From contig NC_081846.1 of NCBI RefSeq assembly GCF_963259705.1, positions 86,812,641-86,876,640 of the forward strand: a stretch of 64,000 nucleotides of DNA, read 5' to 3'. Made by a program: the position numbers and the translations under genes. This DNA comes from Myotis daubentonii (Eukaryota; Chordata; Mammalia; Chiroptera; Vespertilionidae). Positions 23,751-36,161 of the stretch are shown in pieces. The notes beneath the pieces are model-generated. The model made no database searches, was not told the DNA's origin, and worked only from the letters and a program-made list of their open reading frames with translations. How positions within the stretch are numbered: the first letter of the stretch is position 1; every line of letters begins with the position of its first letter.

Positions 23751-23980
23751 CAGGGTAGCACACTTTGTCTGCAAGGGGCCAGATTGTGAATATTTTAGTC
23801 TTTATGGGCCATACGATCTCTGTCGCAACGGCTCAGCACTGCTGTTGTGGTGCCAAAGCAGCCACAGGGGATAGACATAGACCAAAAAGAATGAGCGAGA
23901 CGGTGTCCCAATAAAGCTTGGTTTCTAAAACAGGCAGCAGGCCGGATCTGCCTGTGAGCCGTAGTTTGTCAGTCCCGGAA
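23751..23980 (+). mobile_element. Old non-autonomous hAT-Charlie-type element
   Basis: Begins near 'cagggtagcacactttgtct' and ends near 'agccgtagtttgtcagtccc'. Internal motifs 'ggccagattgtgaatatttt', 'ctctgtcgcaacggctcagc' and 'gtcccaataaagcttggttt' match a well-known mammalian hAT MER element. The ends are inverted and degraded. An 8-bp duplication is not convincingly preserved, consistent with great age. Confidence 0.8.
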
Positions 23981-24214
23981 CAGAGTGCTAAAATCATTCC
24001 GTGTTTGTTTCTCGATGTTCATGTCTTGCCTGTGATGGATGTGGAAAAGCACGCCCAGGTCCTCCTGTGACCAAGGACTTGCTGCCCAGCTGCAGGGAGC
24101 GTGGCCAGTGGGCAGCCCCAGGGCAGCATCCTCAGGGTGGCCACCCCTGCAGAGAGCCTCCTGAGGCCACACCCCGTGGGGACAGCCGGGGACAGAGTGC
24201 GGAGGTGTAGCTGG

Positions 24215-24383
24215 CAGGGGTGGGGAACCTTTTTCTGCCAAGGGCCATACAAAGTTATCAACTTAAAAATTAGCCTGCTGTATTTGGTCAAACATTTGAT
24301 TACCTCACCCCTAGTGCCTTGGCAGGGCCAGACCCAATGATTTCACGGCCTTATGTGGCCCTAGGGCTGGGTGTTCCCACCCC
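24215..24383 (+). mobile_element. Short non-autonomous hAT element
   Basis: About 169 bp with inverted ends: it starts CAGGGGTGGGGAACCTTTTT and ends GGGTGTTCCCACCCC. Internal 'tctgccaagggccatacaaa' is the usual second motif of this type. The target duplication is not clear. No coding capacity. Confidence 0.8.
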
Positions 24384-26280
24384 GATAGAGGCTTGGCCAT
24401 TTTGGCCCAGAGCTCCGCACCGGTTGGCCCAGCCTTGGATGGGCGCATCACAGTCAACATCCGCCATCTCTGTCCAAACCTACTTTTGCCATCATATATG
24501 CATTCCTTGGAGAGAGATTTCAAAACACCTTGAACTTGCAATGTCACATGAGTTTGATGCAAAGAATGGCTGCTCTGAGGGGCCAGAGGCGGAAGAGAAC
24601 TCTGAAGGCTAAAGCAGTCAAGGATGGCTTTCTGGAAGAGGCGGCATGGGAGCTGCCTTTAAGGGATTCCTTAAGGAGTTAGTTGTTGAATGCTGTAGTG
24701 TGCAGGTGCTGAGCTGGGGCTGGGAGGGCAGGCACTGAGTGAGCAGTGTGTCAAGTGGGGTGACCGAATGGGCAGAGACTGCTATGGGATGAGTGCTCAG
24801 CTGAAGAAGGGGCTGTTCTGAGCGGGAAGCAGGCCCAGGCTCTTGGGAGGGGGCTCGTTGCAGCACAGGGCAGTGAGGGCTGAGCTGGGAGGCCTGGTGG
24901 CAGCTGTGCTCACTGGGAACTCTGCACCTTTCCAGCACAGGGCAGCGCTTCATGGACACGAACCCTCTAACCTTGTGTCTCCAGTTCTGAGCGCATTTCT
25001 GTGCTGCCAGCTTCGTGGGGTCACTGAGATGGGTTTGGGAAAACAACGAGAGGAAAAAGCAAGCCCCAGCGCCCCTCCCCTCCATCATTCTTGGGCATTC
25101 AGCCGCAAAGGAGCTCAGCTGAGGCTACTGCTCTCAAGAGGTCACAGTCCAGTGAGGATGACAGCTGCCTGCTTCCCAGGGACGATGTCCCGGGAGCCAT
25201 GGCAGGGACCTAACCAGCTGCTGGGAAGGAGCGCTTCCGGAAGGCTCCATGGAGTGGGGTGATGGGGAGGAGCGATGGGATTCCCATAGGCAGGCGCGCG
25301 TGGCACCTTAGGGCTTCGGCTGCTGGACACGGGCCTGCCAGGGATGGAGCGGCATCTGGGTGGGAGCCTGGGGAGGCTCTGAAGGGCGGAGCAGGAGATG
25401 AGATCGGGAAGCACAGTGCCAGGCTTGACGGACCTGGCCACCATGCAATGGTGCCTCATTGTGCTCTTAAACAGAGACAGAGCTTAAAGCACCCTGGGCG
25501 GTCACAGGGGCAGTTGGGGTCATACCAGGGATAGTGGGGAGCCACACAGAGGTCCTGAATATTTTGTCATGCCCATTTTATAAGCGAGAAGTGAGGGCTG
25601 GAGGGGAGAAGGAGGCTGATCAGACTGCACAGTGTCAGCGGCCAGGCCAGTCATGGTGGCTCCATTCCCCCAGTACATGGGTTGGGTGCAGCCTTGCTGA
25701 GGGGCGCCCTCCTGTCACAGGCACGAGGACACTTTGCCCCGAATCCTCTAGGCTCAGGCTCATCGCCAGGCCCAGACATCTGCTCTCAAGATGGCCAGAC
25801 CCCTGTTTCTCCACTGTCCAATCACATACCAGCGACTCTGGGGCAGCCTCTGTGGGGGAAGGGGAGGAGGGGGCATTTGGCACTAATCACTCATTCGACA
25901 GAGAGTTACAAAGTGCAGGTGGTGACAGCGCTGGGTTCCCTGGTGAGCAAGGACACACATAGACCAAACAGCCTTACACGGGGGGAACCCTACACCCCGA
26001 TGTTCTCTTTCCTGAAAATGAGCCCAGGTGGGCGTCAGAGCTGTGCTGTGGCACCAGGAAGTCCCAGTATGTACGGGGATGCCAGCAAAGCAGGGGCCTT
26101 CCCTCCCCCGAGATGAGCAAAAAATAAATGTAAGAAGTAATGTAATATTCAGACAAAGCACAGTGCATCAGGGAAGCCAGAACCTTGCCAGATGTCCTTA
26201 CACTTGTATTTAGTCGCGTATCTTGTGCGGAGGGGCCGGCAGCACCAAGTGTTCCCAGGGCTCTGAGGCCCTAAAGTCTT
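24384..26280. other. Non-coding stretch with L2-like remnants
   Basis: Antisense L2-style pieces occur at about 24605-24670 ('aaggatggctttctggaaga') and 25880-25960 ('actcattcgacagagagtta'). No gene is recognised. Confidence 0.45.
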
Positions 26281-26284
26281 ACTC

Positions 26285-26700
26285 TGCCCTGAGCAGGACC
26301 ATGAAGATATGGCTGCAAGAGTGCTTGGGAAATACTGTGCAAAGTAAGAAAAATTAGAAACAACGCCGACGCCCAGCAGTGGGGGATCGGCTACCTAGTC
26401 AGAGGATGAGGCCCGAGGGCTCTGCGTTGGTTAGGACACATGAGGGTGTTGAATGGCTGGGGACACAGCATCCCTCAGAGCCCCACAGCGCCGCAGGGCA
26501 GAGCAGTGCCAGTGCCACCCATTCTGTTCCTTTAAGTAGAGAGGCAGGGAACAGAGAGAGAGAGAGAGAGAGTGCTCTCGAATGTAAGACGTACACACCT
26601 GTGACTAGTGGAATTACAGGGGATGCTTATGCTATGTTATGTTATGTTATGTTATGTTATGTTAGCTTTTCTGTGTTTTCCAATCACCCATACTGAATAT
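26285..26700 (+). repeat. Old L1-like 3' fragment with embedded simple repeats
   Basis: 'gtaagaaaaattagaaacaa' followed by 'cgcccagcagtgggggatcg' recalls the tail of an old L1. (GA)n lies at 26554-26572 and a pentanucleotide (TATGT)n at 26632-26664. The GC-rich middle is not L1. Confidence 0.5.
26632..26664 (+). repeat. (TATGT)n pentanucleotide microsatellite
   Basis: About six uninterrupted units. Confidence 0.93.
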
Positions 26701-29700
26701 ACATGTAATCAACTCCCATGGCCCCTGTAGAGCATCACCGGCCTTCGCTGCCCTCCCTGGGGCTGCTCCTGGGAGCAAGGAGGGCCCAGCGGGGCCTGGC
26801 CTCCAGGAACACCCAGACTGAGGGAGTGGGGCCAGGCAGGGCCTCTGACCCTGGAAACAGAACTTCCCAGCACCCTTCCTCTGAGCAGACCCCCGGGAAG
26901 CGGGTGGGACTTGGCGCTCTGAGGTGCCCGCGTAAGAGACGTGAAGAAAGCAGCACAAACAGAAACAGCCCACGTCGGTTGTGAAGACAAACACCCAGGA
27001 TGCAGCCCCAGCTGCCAGATTCAACACCTGCTTCCTGCCTGTTTACCTGCCCAGGGGAGCTCTGGGCGCCACGCCAGCCCACCTCAGCCCGGGTTCGGCC
27101 CCTGCACCCCGACGGAGCGGGCCCAGAGAGGCTGGGGCAGAGCCATGGATACCCAGCTGAGCGCTGGAGGATGGGGAGTCAGGTGAAGAGGTGGGGCCAG
27201 GAAGCAGGGGCCTAGCCAAGGCCTCATGGCAGGACTAGCAAAGCTGGGAGCACCAGTCGCCATTCTCCACAGGCCACCACCCCTGGTGTGTCCTTGATCC
27301 TCAGACAGTGTCTTTGAGAGGGGACACTGATGTCACCATTGTGTGTTTGTTGAGGTCAGGTGCCGTGCTGGGGAACTCGTGTGGGAAGAGGACATGATGC
27401 AGAGCAGTGAGTGAAGGAGCATCCCCGCTCAACGCCGCATTACAGACGTGTGCGGGCCTGGGGAGCCGGCCGGGAGTGAGGGAGGCTCGCGGAGACACTC
27501 CGGCTTGCAGGAAGCTTCAAAGCTGCCGTGACCTGTCGGAATGCAGCCATGGTGGGATTGCGGCACTCTAATGGGTGAAGAGGAGGTTGGCGGGTAGTGG
27601 GGTAGGATGGCCTTTCCAGAATGCTGCCTGCCCTGCTCCTGGGGTGCGGCCTCCTTCCCTGGCCTCAGCCCCCCGGCACCCACCCCTGGCTCCCGGGGCC
27701 TCCTGGCCCGGAGAAGGGGCCCTGGCTGGCCTATCCGTGTCTACCTGTCAGGTAAGGGACTGCAGCCCTCAACTGACTCCTTCCCATGTCTGCCCTGGCT
27801 TCGGTCTAAAGTTTCTGGTACAAGAAGGTAGCAGAAGAAAGAGGCAAGATTTTAATTCAAGTCAAAGGAATATTTATTGAATATCTGCTATTGTTGTTTC
27901 AAGTAATGGGTAGAGTTCGGGGAATTAAGTTAATCAGAGAAACTCTTGGAAACTATTTTAAGATTGTGCATAATCTGGGGGTAGATTATGTGTGCATCAG
28001 GGATCAATATCTGATACCTGTTATGATAGACAGGGAGGCTTCCTGAGGGGGGAGGGCTTCCAGAGGGGGGAGGGCTTGAGGAATGGGATCACGGGAAAGG
28101 CAGGGGAGCCTTGGCACGCAGGCAGGTTGGTAGGCTTTGTGTGTGAGGTCAGGAGGCTGAAGCAGCAGATAAAAGCAGGGCCCACGTGAGGCCACAGGTG
28201 CTCTGAGAAGCACCAGGGCTCCGGGGTTCAAGCGGACCCTGTTCCCATCCCAGCTCTGCCCACTCTCAGCTCTGTGACCTTGGCCACGTTCCTGAGCACC
28301 TCTGAGCCACATCGCCCTCATGTGCCAAATAAGGCAGCGGCCGGAGAGAGCCCCGCATAGAGGGCCTTCTCCCCGCTGGTGTTGGGCTGCGGAGGCGGAG
28401 CCGGCCCTGGACCTGGCGTAAGCAGTGAGCAGTGCCTGGAGTCAGTGCCAGAGGGAGATGAAGGAGTTTTGCCAGTGAGTCAGTGTGGCCCGGGGCTCAG
28501 TTTATCACCTCCCAGATGTGAATTCTAGAAACGACTGCAGACCCTGACACTCACTCACACAAGCATGGTCCTGAGACCCCCTCACCTTCCCTCCTGTCTT
28601 CTTGCCCTCCCTTCGAACCCTTTCAGAGGGAGCCTGTGCAGGGCAGGTGTGGACCCCAGTCCCTCTGGCTGGCTGTGCCCTCAGGATGCTGCTCTCGGCC
28701 AGAAGAGCCCAAGGGCCTCCTTCCCTCCTTCCCAGGGTGGCCCACCTGGCAGAGGGTGCTCCACAAGGCCCACCTAGTCAGGCGGGCTCCTCTTGCTAGT
28801 CCTCTTGCTAGTCCATCTGTGTACATGTATATTTCACACTTGGCGTCCTCTTTCTTGATTTCTGGCTTTCTAAGCATTGTCTCAGTTTTCTTATATAAAA
28901 ATGAGTATAATCCTGCCCAACTAAGTTATCAGAGGCCCAAACAGGGACTGGCAGCAGTGTGCCCCCTGGGGAGTGCCTTGGAGACCCTGTGCGTGGATGT
29001 TGGGCTGGACTCTGGGTTAGGGGCTGGAAGGGGAGGAAGGGCTCTGGTACCTGGCGTCTGAGCAGGGACGCAGAAGGTGGGAGCCTGCCAGAGGCTGCGG
29101 GTCTTGGTGAGACAGGGCTGCTGCGGGCTCATGTGGGGACAGGCCTGGCACGGGCCTGCAAACCCACTCGAAGGGGAGGAATGGGCTGGGACCCTCTGAG
29201 GACCTGGGGTGGGGTAGGTTGGAGTCCTGCAGGCACGTGGAGGGAGCTCAGAGCCAACCTGGCGTCACCGCCGAGGCTGGGTGGGGAGCTCTGCGGTGAT
29301 GCATCAGCACACGGCAGCTCCCCTTCTGAAGGTCTGCCTTGCTCTGGAACGCGGGGCCTCGGGCCGGCGTGGAAAGTACTCCAGGCCTCAAGGGAGGGTC
29401 TTTGGATGTGCTGGGTCCAAACCAGGTGCTATCATGGGAGCGGCCACCTGACTGTTGGCAGCAGGGACCCGAATGGCACAGGATTCCGAGTCTCTGGAAG
29501 AAGGGGCCTGGAGGAAAACGGGGAAGGGTGAAGAATGGGATGTGGGGGGTCCTGGAATTTTAGGGAAAACGGGTGCTTGTCAGCTAGGGTGTGGCCTGGT
29601 CTTGGCCGAAGGGAAGGAAGGGGAGGTTCTATGCAATCCCAGAGCTAATTCCTTTTAGAACTAAGGGGGAACTGAGAGCGTTAGTCCAATCCTTCAGGGA

Positions 29701-31500
29701 TTTGGTGTCCAGAGAGGGGAGGGGCTGGCCCAAGGCCACGGAGGCAGATGGGAGAATGGAGGTCTGGGGCATGGTGGCCAGAACCTGGCAGGGAATTGTC
29801 CTCTGTCCCCTGGTGGCTCCGGACAGCAGCACCAAAAGGCCGTGGACCTGTTGGTGTGGTCAGAAATGAGTCTGAGTGGGGAGTGGCCTGAGAGCCCCCC
29901 ACCAGGGAGAGGGGGAGCCCCACCCCGCCCCCCACCTCCCAGGAAGGTTCTAGGGCCTTTCCTGCAACAGATGCTGGTCTGCAGGCCCTGAGCCTTTGCT
30001 GGGAACCAGCCTGTGCCCCATGCTGAGCTGCAGGGCTGCGGGGTCAGGGGCTCCCTTTAGCAGGATGCTGGTCTCCAGGGGCAGGGCCTGCGGGCCCAGC
30101 ACGAAGGGGACTGCCCGCGGCACACCCCAGAGTTCCGCCAGCTCTCTCGGGTTGGGTCTCACTGCCCTCTGTGTGAATGTTTTGTTTTATTACTCATTTC
30201 CCATCTGCATTTTCCCCTCTGTGTGTGCGCGGCCTCTTCCGGCCCCCAAGTCTGAGGAGGGAGAAGAGGAGCTCCCTGTCCTCTTGCCCCTTCTCCCACG
30301 AGAGGGGCATCTTGGATGTGGAACCTCCAGCCCGTCACACGTTGGGTGACGGAGTCCCACTGACACCTTGACCGAGGATCGCGAGGCCCTGAGCCAGAAC
30401 GGCCAGCCTCCCGCTGCCGAATTCCTTCCTTCAGCAGCTGCGTGGCATAATGCATGCTTATTGTCTCAGCACCAAGTTGTGTGGAAATGTGTTTTACAAC
30501 AGCAGAGAAAATGCTAGAAGAGCACAATGGCTGAGTGAACAGAGAGTGGGAGTGGCAGAGAGGTGGGCAGGCCGGGGCCAGGCAGGCTCTTGTGGGCTGG
30601 GGAGGGGGGGTGCTGAACCCCAAGAGTCCTGGGAGCCCTGGGGGTGGTGGACAGAGGCCTGCACAGTGAGGTTTCACCAGGGAAACCGTGTGGCCGGATT
30701 GGGATGTGGGGGCATGGTGGTGGGGAGAGGGGAGAGGAGAGGGGAGAGAGGGGGAGGAAGGGGGGAGGGCAGAAAGGCAGGCAGGAGGCCCCTGCAGCAT
30801 CCAGGTGGGAGAGCTGGAGGCCTGACTGGGGGCGACAGTGCAGGTGAGAAAGAGGACCAGGGAGAAGTTTAGGTACAAGTGACAGACCGTGGTGAGTAGA
30901 TGTGAGGACTGGAGGAGAGTTGGTGCTGATCTGCCCATTCTGCTTTGATCAGCGTCACTGAGCAAGCCCGGGCGCCCAGCAGAGGCAGGTTCCGGGGGGA
31001 TGATGCCAAGTGCAGGGGTCTGAGGGGGGCTTCTGGGGCCCTGCTGGCGGGGGCGGGGTATGTGGTCTGAGCCAGGGATCCAGGACAGGGCTGGCCATGG
31101 CCCCAAAGTGCTGGGCATCTAGGGGGGTGAGTGTGCTCCAGACAGGCTCAGAGGAGAGGCGAGAGCAGTGCTAGGGGTGGGGTGCCGAGGGGCTCAGGGA
31201 GAGGCCTGGCCCTGGGGCCTCCTGGAGCCAGGGAAGGGGTCTCCCAGTGGTTGGGGGTGAGGGCATCCCCTCAGAGGCTGCTGAGGGGCAAGTACATGGG
31301 GATTACAGAGGCCCCAGGGGGCCTTGGCCAGGCCATTTGGTGGATTGGGTGTCGGAGTAGGAGGAAATCAGACCACGTGGTCTGAGAAGTGGGTGACAGG
31401 TGGAGAAGTGGACACCTGGGGTGTGGCTACTTGTCATGCGGTGGCTCTGAGGGGATGACAGAGTCAGTTAGGCAGCCTCAGCCCTTCCCACCTGGGCTTG
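26700..31500. other. GC-rich non-coding stretch with MIR remnants
   Basis: Sense MIR at about 28215-28340 and antisense MIR-like sequence at 29660-29770. A small purine-rich duplication lies at 28037-28075 and G/A-rich runs at 30715-30775. A 319-codon minus-strand frame (30159-31118) has no domain and is Ser/Pro-rich, and I do not support it. The segment 30445-30545 is AT-richer and unassigned. Confidence 0.45.
28215..28340 (+). repeat. MIR SINE
   Basis: 'ctcagctctgtgaccttggc' followed by 'cacgttcctgagcacctctg' matches the sense MIR core; the tRNA-like 5' part is at 28220-28250 ('ctccggggttcaagcgg'). Confidence 0.8.
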
Positions 31501-31510
31501 GCCATGAGGT

Positions 31511-31599
31511 CAGCGATTCGAAGGCCAGGTGGTCGGCTGCATTCTCTCAGTTCAGGAGTCAGTCACACTGCTCACCTGAATGAGCTCATGGCGTGTCCT
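31511..31599 (+). repeat. 89-bp segment, copy 1 of an intra-window duplication
   Basis: This block starting 'cagcgattcgaaggccaggt' is repeated at 32737-32825 in the same orientation, same length, about 94% identical (five differences by eye). Copy 1 lies in what looks like an ancient dispersed repeat: its downstream flank 'atggtggctgctttccccag' continues that repeat, whereas the flank of copy 2 does not. Confidence 0.9.
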
Positions 31600-31925
31600 C
31601 ACAGTATGGTGGCTGCTTTCCCCAGAGTGAGGAGCCAGTCTCCATCCACACATGCTGCCCCTCTCCCTGGAGTGGCCCTTCTGGGCCTTCTGATGTCACC
31701 CAGCGAACTTTTGACCATCCTTTAGGTCTCTGTCACCTCCTCAGGGAGGCTCCCCTGACTGCAATACTAGTGGAAACCTTCTGTGTTCTGCTTGTGCCTC
31801 CCCTCATACAGGAAGGGGCGTAGAACTATACTCCCTGCTACGCTACAATTGCTGTTAGGTTCATTGCGATATGCCCAACACAAAACAGTGCTCTGCAGGC
31901 AAGTAGCATGAATGGATGGAGGCAA
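31590..31925 (+). repeat. L2 LINE 3' fragment
   Basis: 'gtctctgtcacctcctcagg' followed by 'gaggctcccctgactgcaat' and the tail 'aagtagcatgaatggatgga' follow the L2 3' order in sense orientation. The first part overlaps the end of an older repeat, so the left boundary is approximate. Confidence 0.75.
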
Positions 31926-33590
31926 ATCCCAAGCTGGCTATGGAGAACTAGGTTTGCAGCTGGGATCCCAGCTTGTCTGGGTTAAGCTCGTCCTTACATT
32001 CAGTAGGGGGAGGGGGAGGGGTGTCTACAAAGACGGCCTCCCCTTCCCTCCCTGCCACATGTGACCGTAAGCTCCTCACACTTTAGCGGGAACTGGCTTT
32101 GCACAGAGCTCTAGCCATAAGCGTATCCAATCCAGCCCTCCTCGCTTGCCAGGAGGCCCAGAGGCAGTGACATGAACAAGACTGCACAGCAAGTGAGGCT
32201 GGGCGCCTGTGCCCCCTAAGCTCTCCTAGGGACATTTGAAAGGGCAAGGGCAGCATGGACAAGGGCAGGGAAGCTGGGAGCTGGGCGATCTGGCCCCGTC
32301 TTGGCTGCGGGACTGGGAGGGAGAGACAGCAAGTCACGGTGAGGCAGGTGAGTGAGCACGTGGGCCTTCTGTGGAGACTCCCTCACACGCCACTCCCATC
32401 TCTACCCTCGGCCAGCACACCCTTCTCTACAGGAGCGCTTGGGTGCCCACAGCCACGGGAGTGGACGGGTGGCCCGCAGGGTGGGGAAGACCTGCACCGG
32501 ACCTTGGACTTCCCGAGGGCAGGTCCAGGTCTTCCCCAGCCCCACCCCAGAGGCCTGGCCCAGGGACGCTCTTTGGAATCAATGAGTCAATGAATGAATG
32601 CATGCACGAATTACTATAGGAGGAGAACGGGGCAATTCACAGACTGGCATTAACAGGTGGCTGAGCAAGTGGCTGCCATGTCCCTGTGCACAGACTGTGT
32701 CCTGTTAATGACAGCTTCCCCAGGTCATGACACGGGCAGCGATTCGAAGGCCAGGTGGTCGGCTGCATTCTCTCAGTTCAGGAGTCAGTCACACTGCTCA
32801 CCCGAATGACCTCAGCGCGGGTCCTATGATTAAGCAGTGAGGTCACGAGGGCAGGGCAGCTGGGCCAGGAGGTGTCAAGGTTGCAGCCTGTCTGGCAAGG
32901 CTTGGCTTCCTCAAAGGCCCCTCTGGAGCCCTGTGCAAGAAGAGACTTCTCAGCCCCACTGGGCAGTGGCAGGAGACCTGGAAACAGCGGACAGTGTCCA
33001 CCACAAGGACTTGCACTTGGCCCCCTGGAGGACGGCCGGAAGGTGGTGGGACAGGCAGAGTGAGTGCAGAGACCTCCCAGTCTCTGTGCATCCCGTCCCT
33101 ACAGGCCACCTGGCCGCTCCCCGTGGGCCACAAGGACACAGGTTTGGCTGGCAGAGAGGACGTGGCCAGGGTTGAATCCCGTCTCTCTGAGTCCTAGTCT
33201 GTGTTCTCTCCTCCAGGCAGGCAGACTTTCAACTGGACGGCTGTGTGGAGGGTCTGAGTGCCAGGAAACCACAGGGTCAGACCAGGCCTGTCAGTGGAAA
33301 GGCCACCTGCCACAAGCAGGGGAGGGGAGGGAGATTGGGCAGCCTGAGACCATAAGGAGTGGGGTGGCGGGGGAGGCAGTGGTGGGGCTCAGAGGAGTGG
33401 GAGTGTCTGAGAAAGAGCCAAGGGAGAGTGGGGAAACCGATGCCAACTGCCCGGCTGTGGGGAATGAGGGACAGGAACGGACAATAACCTGGTGGTTCAT
33501 GTCCAAGGGCAGGGGATAGGATGCGACAAGGAGAGTCTGTCAGCAGGCAGGCAGGGTGAGGGCCTGTGGGCCACAGGCAGGAGGCTGGGC
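31926..33590. other. Non-coding stretch with one duplicated 89-bp block
   Basis: An antisense MIR-like piece lies near 32130-32200. The second copy of the 89-bp block is at 32737-32825. No gene is recognised. Confidence 0.45.
32737..32825 (+). repeat. 89-bp segment, copy 2 of an intra-window duplication
   Basis: Matches 31511-31599 with five substitutions and no gaps, and begins at the same base. Substitutions cluster in the last 20 bases. Start-to-start spacing of the two copies is 1226 bp. Confidence 0.9.
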
Positions 33591-33764
33591 CCAGGAACTA
33601 GAATACCAACACAATATTGAAAAAGAAGAACAAAGTTGGGGAATTTAGATGCCTTAATTTCTTTAAAGCTATAGCAATCTAAACAGGGTGGTATTGGCAA
33701 AGGGATAGACACTTAGTTCAATGAACAGAATAGAGATTCCAGAAATAGGCCCACACATATACGG
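33590..33764 (+). mobile_element. Old L1, left part (split by a younger L1)
   Basis: Degraded ORF2 sequence in plus orientation: 'aacagggtggtattggcaaa' and 'aatagagattccagaaatag' correspond to the ORF2 region before the FLTKG-like segment. The right part resumes at 41734 ('aacaaagggacaaaggcaat'), giving a continuous L1 once the young insertion is removed. Confidence 0.85.
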
Positions 33765-34304
33765 CCAATTGATTTTATTTTTTTCCCTTTTATTTGGGTG
33801 ACATTGGTTAATAAAATCATACAGGTTTCAGGCGTACAATTCTACAATCCACCATCTGTATATTGCATTGTGTGTTCACACCCCAAGTCTGGTCTCCTTC
33901 CATCACCACCTATCTCCCCTTTATCCTCTCCTACCTCCCCCCACGCCCCTGTCCTTCTGGTAATCACCACACTGCTGTCTGTGTCATAAGGCTTGGGTTT
34001 TTTGCTTAAACCATTCACCTTTTCACCCAGCCCATTCCCTCCCCCTCCCCCCTGCCCCCTGCCAACAGCTGTCAGTTTGTTGTCTATCTATGAGTCTGTT
34101 TCTATTTTGTTTGTTTATTTTGTTCATAGATTCCACATATGAGTGAAATCATATGGTGTTTGTCTTTCTCTGACTGCCTTATTTCACTTAACATAATGCT
34201 CTCCAGGTCCATCCATGCTGTTTTATTGGTAAGATTTCCTTTTTTTTTTTTTTTTTTTTTACTGCTGAATAGTATTCCGTTGTAAACATAACACAGCTTT
34301 TTTT

Positions 34305-34577
34305 GGTTGTTTTTTTAAATCCTTACCTGAGAATATTTTTTCCATTAGTTTTCAGAGAGAGTGGAAAGGTGGGGTGAGGGGAAGAGAAAGAGAAAGAGGG
34401 GAGAGAGAAACATCGGTATGAGAGAGACACATTGATTGGTTGCCTCTCATATGCTCCCAGACCGGGTTGGGGGATTGAACTTGCAACCCAGGTACGTGTT
34501 CTTTACTGGAATTGAACCCACTACCCTTTGGTGCGCAGGCCAATGCTCTAACCTCTGAGCACACCGACCAGGGCTGT
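34305..34577 (-). mobile_element. Ves SINE nested in the L1 3' region
   Basis: On the minus strand the tRNA-like head begins near 34577 ('ccctggtcggtgtgctcaga'), with a B-box-like 'ggttcaattcc' region. It is followed by a TCTCTC-rich middle and an A-rich tail at the left end. Similar AC(A/C)CCAGCT(G/T)TTT sequence on both sides suggests a degraded target duplication. L1 reading resumes on both sides. Confidence 0.88.
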
Positions 34578-34620
34578 ACCCCAGCTGTTTTATCCACTCA
34601 TCTACTGATGGACACTTGGG

Positions 34621-35182
34621 CTACTTCCAAATCTGGGCTATTGTAAATAATGCTGCAGTGAACATAGGGGTGCATATATTCTTTTGAATTAGTGTTTTGT
34701 GTTTCTTCGGAAAAATTCCCAGAAGTAGAATTGCTGGGTCATAAGGCAGTTCCATCTTTAATTTTAAGGTTATTCCATACTGCTTTCCACAGTGGCTGCA
34801 CCAGTCTGCATTCCCACCAACAGTGCACAAGGCTTCCTTTTTCTCCACATCCTCGTTAACACTTGTTCTTTGCTGATCCATTGATGATAGACATTCTGAC
34901 AGGTATGAGGTGATAGCTCACTGTGGTTTTAATTTGCATTTCTCTGATGATTAGTGATATTGAGCATCTTTTCACATGTCTATTGACCATCTGTATGTCC
35001 TCTTTGGAGAAGTGTGTATTTGGGTCCATTGCCCATTTTTTTATTGCATTGTTTGTTTTCTTGGTGTTGAGTTTTATAACTTCTCTATAAATTTGGGATA
35101 TTAACTCTTTATCAGATATAGCATTGGCCAATATGTTCTCCCATTCAGTGGGTTGTCTTTTCGTTTTGTTAATGCTGTGCAA
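34621..35182 (-). pseudogene. L1 ORF2 C-terminal region remnant
   Basis: Two broken frames match the ORF2 C-terminal part: about 34856-35182 contains the '[20 protein letters not shown]' region, and 34621-34881 contains '[15 protein letters not shown]'. They lie in different frames, separated by a frameshift. This part of ORF2p carries the cysteine-rich region in intact copies. No function is expected here. Confidence 0.85.
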
Positions 35183-35324
35183 AAACTTCCTAGTTTGATG
35201 TCATCCCATTTGTTTATTTTTTCTTTTGTTTCCCCTGTCAGAGAAGATATAGCAGAAAAAATATTGCTATGAGAAATGTCTATTTTTTTACTTCCTGTTT
35301 TCTTCTAGGATTTTTATGTTTGAA

Positions 35325-35411
35325 GGCCTGGGAGCAGGGTAGAGGGGCTACATGGGGCAAAAGGGGGGGCATCTGTAATACTTTCAACAATAAAGATATT
35401 TTTTTAAAAAG
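35325..35411 (+). mobile_element. Short polyadenylated insert in the L1
   Basis: About 87 bp of non-L1 sequence interrupts ORF2. It ends 'ctttcaacaataaagatatt' followed by T/A-rich sequence, so it carries an AATAAA signal and an A-rich end in plus orientation. This is what a very short retrotransposed 3' end looks like, possibly the tail of another bat L1. No clear target duplication was found. Confidence 0.55.
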
Positions 35412-36161
35412 GAGTCTAACATTTAAGTCTTTAATCCATTTTGAATTTATTCTTGTGAATGGTGTAAGAAGGTGGTCTAGTTTCATTTCTTTGCATGTAT
35501 ATGTCCAATTTTACCAACATCATTTATCAAACATACCCCATTGTATGTTTTTGCCTCCTTTGTTAAATATTAATTAACCATAAATTTGTGGGCTTATTTC
35601 TGGACTCTCTATTCTACTCCATTGATCTATATGTTTGTTTTTATGCCAGTACAATGCTGTTTTGATTACTATAGCTTTGTATTATAGTTTGATATCAGGT
35701 AGCATGATTCCTCCAACTTTGTTCTTTTTTCTCAAGATTGTTGTTGCTATTTGGAGTCTTTTTGTAGTTCCATATACATTTTCAGGATATTAGTTTTATC
35801 TAGTTCTATGAAATACCCCATTTGTATCTTTGGGTAGTATGGACATTTTAATTATGTTAATTTTCCCTATCCATGAACATGGTATATACTTCCACTTATT
35901 TGTATTTTCTTCAGTTTCTATCTTCAGTATCTTAAATTTTCCAAGTACAGGTCTTTTACATTTTTGGTTAAATTTATTCTTAGGTGTTTTATTTTTCAGA
36001 TGCAATTATGAATGGAATTATTTTCTTAGTTTCCTTTTCTGATAGTTCATTATTGGTGTATAAAAATGTAACCAATTTCTGAATATTTGTTTTGTATATT
36101 GCTACATTGCTGAGTTCATTTATCAGGTCTAGGAGTTTTTTGGTGTAACCTTTAGTGTCCT

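Noticed and set aside
30159..31118. 319-codon minus-strand open frame
   Set aside because: Ser/Pro/Gly-rich, no domain, in GC-rich sequence with purine-rich tracts. Most likely chance.
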